NCBI RefSeq assembly: GCF_014650815.1
Contig: NZ_BMVR01000012.1
Coordinates: forward strand, 124,001-188,000
Origin: Streptomyces flavofungini
GTDB taxonomy: Bacteria; Actinomycetota; Actinomycetes; Streptomycetales; Streptomycetaceae
Direction of reading: 5' to 3'
DNA: 64,000 nt
A program made the position numbers and the translations under genes. The notes below the pieces were generated by a model that was given only the letters and a program-made list of their open reading frames with translations, did no database searches and had not been told where the DNA came from. This document shows, piece after piece, positions 59,441-64,000 of the stretch. Within the stretch, counting starts at the first letter, position 1. Each line of letters begins with the position of its first letter.

Positions 59441-60859
59441 ATGCGGGGGGACGGCATCATCACTGGGCGGGGAGGGCAGCCCCGGTTAGGGGAGGTGCTG
59501 CGACAACGGCGGGAAAGTCGGGGTATGTCGCTGCGTCAGATGGCACGGCTCCTGCACTACAGCCCCGGCTGGATCAGCCGCGTGGAGAACGGGCGGGCCA
59601 TCCCCACGGACGACTTGGCCCGCGCCTGTGACGAGCTGCTCGCGATGGACGGCAAGCTGATCGCGCTCGCGCGGGCCGACCGGGGCGGCGCCGTCGACCT
59701 GCTCCGGCCCGCGCAGCTGCCGCCCGGAGCGTCCGCCTTCGTGGGCCGGCAGGAACTGTTGCGGGAGCTGGACGGACTCCTCGCAGATGCAAATCGGAGG
59801 GAGAGCGTTCTGACGATCGCCCTCGACGGACCGGCGGGCGTGGGCAAGAGCACGGTGGCGCTGCGGTGGGCGTACGACATCGCCGAGCGGTTTCCCGGGG
59901 GCGTGCTGTTCACCGACCTGCAGGGCAACTCCCCCGCAGGACGGCCGCTCGAAGCAGCCGACGTACTCGAACAGTTCCTGACCGCCTTCGGCCTGCCCGC
60001 GGCCGCCGTTCCGGCGGACGAGGCCGAGCGGGCGGCGGTCTTCCGCAGCATCGCGGTGCGCCGTCCCATCCTCCTGATCCTGGACAACGCCGCGGGCTCC
60101 CGGCACGTCGAGCCGCTGCTCGTCGGTGCGCGCGGCTGCGTCGCCCTCGTCACCAGCAGACGCCGTCTGACCGGGCTCGCCGTCAAGGCGGGGGCCCACC
60201 GGCTCACGGTGCGGCCGATGGACCAGCGGGAGTCCGTCGACCTGCTGCGCGCCGTCGCCGGTCCGGAGCGGGTCGCGGCGGAGCCGACGGCCACGGCGGT
60301 CCTGGCCCGGCGCTGCGCGCACCTGCCGCTGGCCATGCGCATCGCCGCCGAGCGCCTCGCCACGTTCCCGCACCGGTCCATCGCCGACGCGGTCGCCGAA
60401 CTCGACGACCGCAAGCACCGGTTGAACGTCCTCACCGACATCGACGACCCGCACCTCGCGGTCCGCGCCGCCCTGGCCTCCTCGTACCGCGAACTGGACG
60501 TCGAGGCCGCACGGACGTTCCGCTTCCTCGGCCTGTTTCCCGGAGCAACGCTCAGCGCCGCCGCCGCGGCCGCCCTCGTCGACCGGCCCCTCGGCCACAC
60601 CCGGCGCCTCCTCGAAGTCCTGGTCGCCGTGCACCTCCTCGAAGAGACCGGGCCCGACCGCTACCGCCGCCACGACCTGCTGCGCGACTACGCCGCCGAG
60701 CGCGCCGCCGAGGAGGAGTCGCCGACCGCCTGCCAGGAGGCCGTCCGACGGCTGATCGGCTGGTACGTGCACACGGCGCGGGACTGGTCGCCGCCGCACG
60801 AGCCCGGGAGCACGCGGCGCAATGGGGTCCCGCAGCGCCGCGTGCCGGGCGGCCAGTGA
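59441..60859 (+). CDS. XRE-STAND (NB-ARC) regulator with TTA codon, C-terminally short
   Basis: A 472-residue protein: XRE HTH (15-70), then a STAND NTPase with P-loop GPAGVGKST (130-138), Walker B PILLILDNA, and the NB-ARC winged-helix part. Related SARP-type and XRE-type STAND regulators usually continue with several hundred residues of TPR repeats; here the protein stops soon after LIGWYVHTA. Codon 16 is TTA (59486-59488), so translation depends on bldA tRNA. GGGAGG precedes the ATG. Likely a developmental or antibiotic regulator, possibly truncated. Confidence 0.75.
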   Translation: MRGDGIITGRGGQPRLGEVLRQRRESRGMSLRQMARLLHYSPGWISRVENGRAIPTDDLARACDELLAMDGKLIALARADRGGAVDLLRPAQLPPGASAFVGRQELLRELDGLLADANRRESVLTIALDGPAGVGKSTVALRWAYDIAERFPGGVLFTDLQGNSPAGRPLEAADVLEQFLTAFGLPAAAVPADEAERAAVFRSIAVRRPILLILDNAAGSRHVEPLLVGARGCVALVTSRRRLTGLAVKAGAHRLTVRPMDQRESVDLLRAVAGPERVAAEPTATAVLARRCAHLPLAMRIAAERLATFPHRSIADAVAELDDRKHRLNVLTDIDDPHLAVRAALASSYRELDVEAARTFRFLGLFPGATLSAAAAAALVDRPLGHTRRLLEVLVAVHLLEETGPDRYRRHDLLRDYAAERAAEEESPTACQEAVRRLIGWYVHTARDWSPPHEPGSTRRNGVPQRRVPGGQ

Positions 60860-61296
60860 CCCGGGGCCGCTCGGGGGCCGTGGCACGGGCCCGGCAGACG
60901 GACGGGCGCTGACTTCCGTGATCCGCCGGGCCGTCCCATGAGTGTGCCCAGCCGCAGTCGCCTCCACCGCTGCCCCGTGTTGCGCAACGGAGAAACACTG
61001 TCGGGCGGGTGACCCGCTGACAACAGTAGGACCGCGTCGTTCCGGGCAGCTCAGGGCCGGGCGGCGTCGACCCGCCCGCCGGCCGGCGACCTCGGCCGGG
61101 TCCCCTGCGTGGGGGCGGGGGGCCGGGCCCGTACCCGCGCGTGACCTGCGCGGAGTACCGCCACCGTGCCCGACCGAGCGCCACCGCGACTGAGTGTCAG
61201 CACACAACAGAGCATCACCACGACAGAGCTTCACGAGCGAGCTTGGGGTGCGAAGAGCCTGCCTATGAACGCCATCGACCGTCACACACGGCGCTC
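60860..61296. other. 437-bp intergenic region
   Basis: No clear gene. It holds two short palindromes, GTTGCGCAAC (60979-60988) and GCGGGTGACCCGC (61005-61017), and near its end a possible 11-codon leader frame (ATG at 61265) whose TGA overlaps the next start. The first part could be the lost TPR-coding end of the STAND gene, but I see no matching frame. Confidence 0.45.
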
Positions 61297-62259
61297 ATGA
61301 CGCCCGGGCGTCGTCCGGGAGCGCGAAGGAACGCGGCCAAGCGGGCACTCGACACGCACCCAGCGCGCGAGGACACGGCCCTGCGCCGGGTCCTGGAAGA
61401 CGCCTCGATGGGCCGCTGGGAAGGCCCGCGAGAGCTGCTCACGGCCACCGGCGCGGACTGGGACCGCAGGGTGTTCCAGCTCCAGGTCCTCGCCGAGGCC
61501 GGGGCGCGCCTGCGGTTCGCCGACACCTGGGCCGAGGCCGAGCCGCGCTCCCCGCACGCCCTCGCCCTGCTCGCCAACGTGCAGGCCCTGCGCGCGATGA
61601 TCGCCGGTCGCGACGAGGGCCGGTCCCTGATGGAGGACGCCTGGAACACCTGCGCCACCGTGCAGCGCCTGTGGCCCGAGGACGTGGCTCCGCTGCTCGT
61701 CATGCTCGCGCTGCTGCGCACCCACGCCCCCGACCGCTACACGCTGCGGCACGTCTGGGAGGAGATCAAACAGCGTGACCCGTGGAACCGCGAGGCCCAC
61801 CACGAGGTGGTGACGTACCTCTTCCCCCGCAACCACGGCGAGCAGGGTGAGGCCATGTGGTGGGCCGAGGAGCAGGCGGCCGTCGCCCCGCAGGGGCTGC
61901 CCCTCGCGGTCCTGCCGCTGGTGGTCCTCGCCGAGGTGCACCGCTCGCGGCAGGAGCGGGACCAGGACGGGTACGGCCTGACGATCCACCCCTGGGTGGA
62001 GTGCCCGACGACCGACCTGGTCCTCGACCGCTGGTGGCGCTATCGCGCGCCCCGCCCGCACGCCTGCTTCGCCGACGACGCCAACTACCTCGCCCACGCC
62101 CTGTCGTTCGCGAACCGCCACCACGAGGCCCAGGAGGTGTTCGACGCGATCGGCCCGTACGCCACGACCGTGCCGTGGTCCTACTGCGGCCCCGCCCACG
62201 AGTTGTTCCAGCGCCACCGCGCCTGGGCCTACGACCCGCCGCGCGGCCGACGCCGCTAA
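61297..62259 (+). CDS. Hypothetical protein linked to an APC permease
   Basis: A 320-residue cytosolic protein rich in Trp, His and Ala with helix-helix rhythm like TPR-type proteins (LLTATGADWDRRVFQLQVLAEAG, ALLANVQALRAMIAGRDEG, LSFANRHHEAQEVFDAIGPY). I do not recognise the family. The start ATG at 61297 has no good ribosome site of its own and overlaps a short leader frame. It ends about 100 bp before a permease and may be in the same transcript. Confidence 0.65.
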   Translation: MTPGRRPGARRNAAKRALDTHPAREDTALRRVLEDASMGRWEGPRELLTATGADWDRRVFQLQVLAEAGARLRFADTWAEAEPRSPHALALLANVQALRAMIAGRDEGRSLMEDAWNTCATVQRLWPEDVAPLLVMLALLRTHAPDRYTLRHVWEEIKQRDPWNREAHHEVVTYLFPRNHGEQGEAMWWAEEQAAVAPQGLPLAVLPLVVLAEVHRSRQERDQDGYGLTIHPWVECPTTDLVLDRWWRYRAPRPHACFADDANYLAHALSFANRHHEAQEVFDAIGPYATTVPWSYCGPAHELFQRHRAWAYDPPRGRRR

Positions 62260-62336
62260 CCCCCGCTTCCCCCCGTCTCCCCCGCCACTCCCCCCTTGCT
62301 CCCCTTCTCTCCCCCTCCCCCCTCCCTCCCCCTTTC
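62260..62336. repeat. Polypyrimidine tract before the permease
   Basis: About 77 bp made almost only of C and T (few purines), from the hypothetical-protein stop to near the permease ribosome site. Such mirror-like homopyrimidine DNA can form triplex structures. Confidence 0.7.
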
Positions 62337-62358
62337 ACAGACCAAGGACAGACGACCC

Positions 62359-63882
62359 GTGCCTCTTGATGTATCCCGCGTGTCCGACGAGGAACGCCTG
62401 AAGCAACTCGGCTACCAGCAGACCCTGTCCCGCTCGATGTCGGGCCGCGCCAACTTCGGCGTCAGCTTCACGATCATCTCCATCCTGTCCGGCTGCATGA
62501 CGCTCTACGGCTACGGCATGAACACCGGCGGCCCGGCCGTGATCATGTGGGGCTGGCTGTTCGTCGGCGTCATGACCCTGTTCGTCGGCCTGGCCATGGC
62601 GGAGGTGTGCTCCTCGTACCCGACCAGCGCGGGCCTGTACTTCTGGGCCCACCAGATGGCGCCCGAACGCTCGCGGGCGGCCTGGGCGTGGTTCACCGGC
62701 TGGTTCAACACCCTCGGGCAGATAGCCGTGACGGCGGGCATCGACTTCGGCGCCGCGACGTTCCTCAACGCCCTGCTCGACCTGCAGTTCGGCTTCGAGG
62801 CCACGCCGGAGCACACGATCATCCTGTTCGGCTGCATCCTCGCCCTGCACGGCGCCCTGAACACCTTCGGCGTGCGGATCGTCGCCTTCCTCAACGAGGT
62901 GTCGATCTGGTGGCACGTCCTCGGTGTGGTCGTCATCTGCGGCGCCCTGGCGATCGTCCCCGACCACCACCGGTCGACCGGCTTCGTCCTCGGCGAGTTC
63001 GTCAACAACACCGGCTTCTCGTCGAGCATCTACGTGGTGGCCATCGGCCTGCTGATGGCCCAGTACACGTTCACCGGTTACGACGCGTCCGCTCACATGA
63101 CCGAGGAGACCATCGACGCGGCGACCGCCGGGCCCAAGGGCATCGTCCGCTCGATCCTCGTCTCCCTGGTGGCCGGGTTCGTGCTCCTCTTCGGCTTCAC
63201 CTACGCCATCCAGTCGTACTCCGGCGCCCTCGACTCGGACACCGGGGTGCCGCCCGCGCAGATCCTCATGGACGCGCTCGGCACGACGGCCAGCAAGTGG
63301 ATGCTGCTCGTCATCATCGTCGCCCAGCTCTTCTGCGGCATGGCGTCGGTGACCGCCAACTCCCGCATGATCTACGCCTTCTCGCGCGACGGCGCGCTGC
63401 CCTTCTCCCGGACGTGGCACAAGCTCAACCCGACCACCCGCACCCCCACCAACGCCGTCTGGCTCGCCACCCTCGGCGCCTTCGCCCTGGGCCTGCCGTA
63501 CTTGTGGAACAACACCGCGTACGCGGCCGTGACGTCCATCGCCACGATCGGCCTGTACATCGCCTATGTGATCCCGACCTTCCTGCGCCTGCGTCAGGGC
63601 GACCGCTTCGAGCGCGGCCCCTGGCACCTCGGCTCCTGGTCCACCATCGTCGGCACCATCGCCATCGCCTGGGTCATGGTGATCACGGTCCTGTTCATGC
63701 TGCCGCAGAGCTCCCCCATCACCAGGGACACGTTCAACTACGCCCCCATCGCGGTCGGCGTGGTCGTCGCCTTCTGCGGCACCTGGTGGCTGGCCTCGGC
63801 CCGCAAGTGGTTCCTGAAGCCCGACCGCCCCCGCGACGACTCCGGCGCGTCCGTGCCCGAGCGGCACGGCGCACAGCGATGA
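62359..63882 (+). CDS. APC-superfamily amino acid permease (GABA/choline-type)
   Basis: A 507-residue integral membrane transporter with about twelve helices. The N-terminus (LGYQQTLSRSMSGRANFGVSF) and GLAMAEVCSSYPTSAGLYFWAHQMAP are typical of the GABA permease/BAT1-like group of APC transporters. GTG start with AAGGA 10 bases upstream. Substrate probably an amino acid or GABA; gabD at the far side of the window is not linked. Confidence 0.85.
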   Translation: MPLDVSRVSDEERLKQLGYQQTLSRSMSGRANFGVSFTIISILSGCMTLYGYGMNTGGPAVIMWGWLFVGVMTLFVGLAMAEVCSSYPTSAGLYFWAHQMAPERSRAAWAWFTGWFNTLGQIAVTAGIDFGAATFLNALLDLQFGFEATPEHTIILFGCILALHGALNTFGVRIVAFLNEVSIWWHVLGVVVICGALAIVPDHHRSTGFVLGEFVNNTGFSSSIYVVAIGLLMAQYTFTGYDASAHMTEETIDAATAGPKGIVRSILVSLVAGFVLLFGFTYAIQSYSGALDSDTGVPPAQILMDALGTTASKWMLLVIIVAQLFCGMASVTANSRMIYAFSRDGALPFSRTWHKLNPTTRTPTNAVWLATLGAFALGLPYLWNNTAYAAVTSIATIGLYIAYVIPTFLRLRQGDRFERGPWHLGSWSTIVGTIAIAWVMVITVLFMLPQSSPITRDTFNYAPIAVGVVVAFCGTWWLASARKWFLKPDRPRDDSGASVPERHGAQR

Positions 63883-64000
63883 CGTGCGCCGCCGGGTCGT
63901 CCACCGGACGAAGGGGGTGCCGGACCCGGCCGCGGGGGTGGTGCTGACGCCACCCCGACTCGGGCCCCAGACCTCCTGACCCGCGCCCCGTACCGGAGCA

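Overview
The window looks like a Streptomyces chromosome segment. GC is very high throughout, GTG starts are common, genes are closely packed with ATGA/GTGA overlaps, and the gene families are typical of the genus (AA10 chitin monooxygenase, PucR, HxlR, XRE-STAND regulators, many secreted serine hydrolases). Rare TTA codons were found only in two regulators.

Layout. 0-10.4 kb: gabD, a PHP phosphoesterase, a stand-alone EF-Tu gene with an unusual residue, then cupin, methyltransferase, DinB-like, secreted, membrane, GH43-like and HTH/ricin-B genes. 10.4-15.5 kb: a leftward four-gene unit (M19 dipeptidase, M20 deacylase, GNAT, N-acylamino acid racemase-type enolase) matching the known N-succinyl route that converts D- to L-amino acids. 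15.9-30.3 kb: serine hydrolase, PucR regulator, LPMO, a TetR/flavoprotein/reductase locus, FAD monooxygenase, AraC regulator, S9 peptidase, an internally deleted IS481-type element, HxlR/MFS pair and a glycosyltransferase. 30.4-55.5 kb: a macrodiolide biosynthetic cluster. 55.7-64 kb: small regulator, decayed alpha/beta hydrolase, serine hydrolase, secreted EEP-family protein, XRE-STAND regulator, hypothetical protein and an APC permease.

The 30.4-55.5 kb cluster has the gene content of the pamamycin (pam) type II-like polyketide pathway, a relative of the nonactin pathway: seven free-standing condensing enzymes (three KS-I/II-like, four KASIII-like), one ACP, an adenylate-forming acyl-CoA ligase, three ketoreductase genes (one a double-SDR fusion), a NonS-like enoyl-CoA hydratase expected to close tetrahydrofuran rings, a crotonyl-CoA carboxylase/reductase for ethylmalonyl-CoA, a class III aminotransferase plus methyltransferase that would make the dimethylamino group, a fused CoA-transferase, a degenerate amidohydrolase, an MFS exporter with a divergent TetR, and an orphan LuxR-type regulator. 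Assignment to pamamycin itself is by gene content and could be wrong in detail; a close macrodiolide is possible.

The most notable signals are: a 15-bp dyad, GGTAC-N5-GTACC, found exactly three times, each time in a promoter region of the cluster; an orphan response regulator with Glu instead of the phosphoacceptor Asp and a TTA codon at position 4; a pair of paralogous ketosynthases that keep Cys and one His but have lost the other catalytic His; and an EF-Tu copy with Thr at the position equivalent to E. coli Ala375, a classical kirromycin-resistance site.
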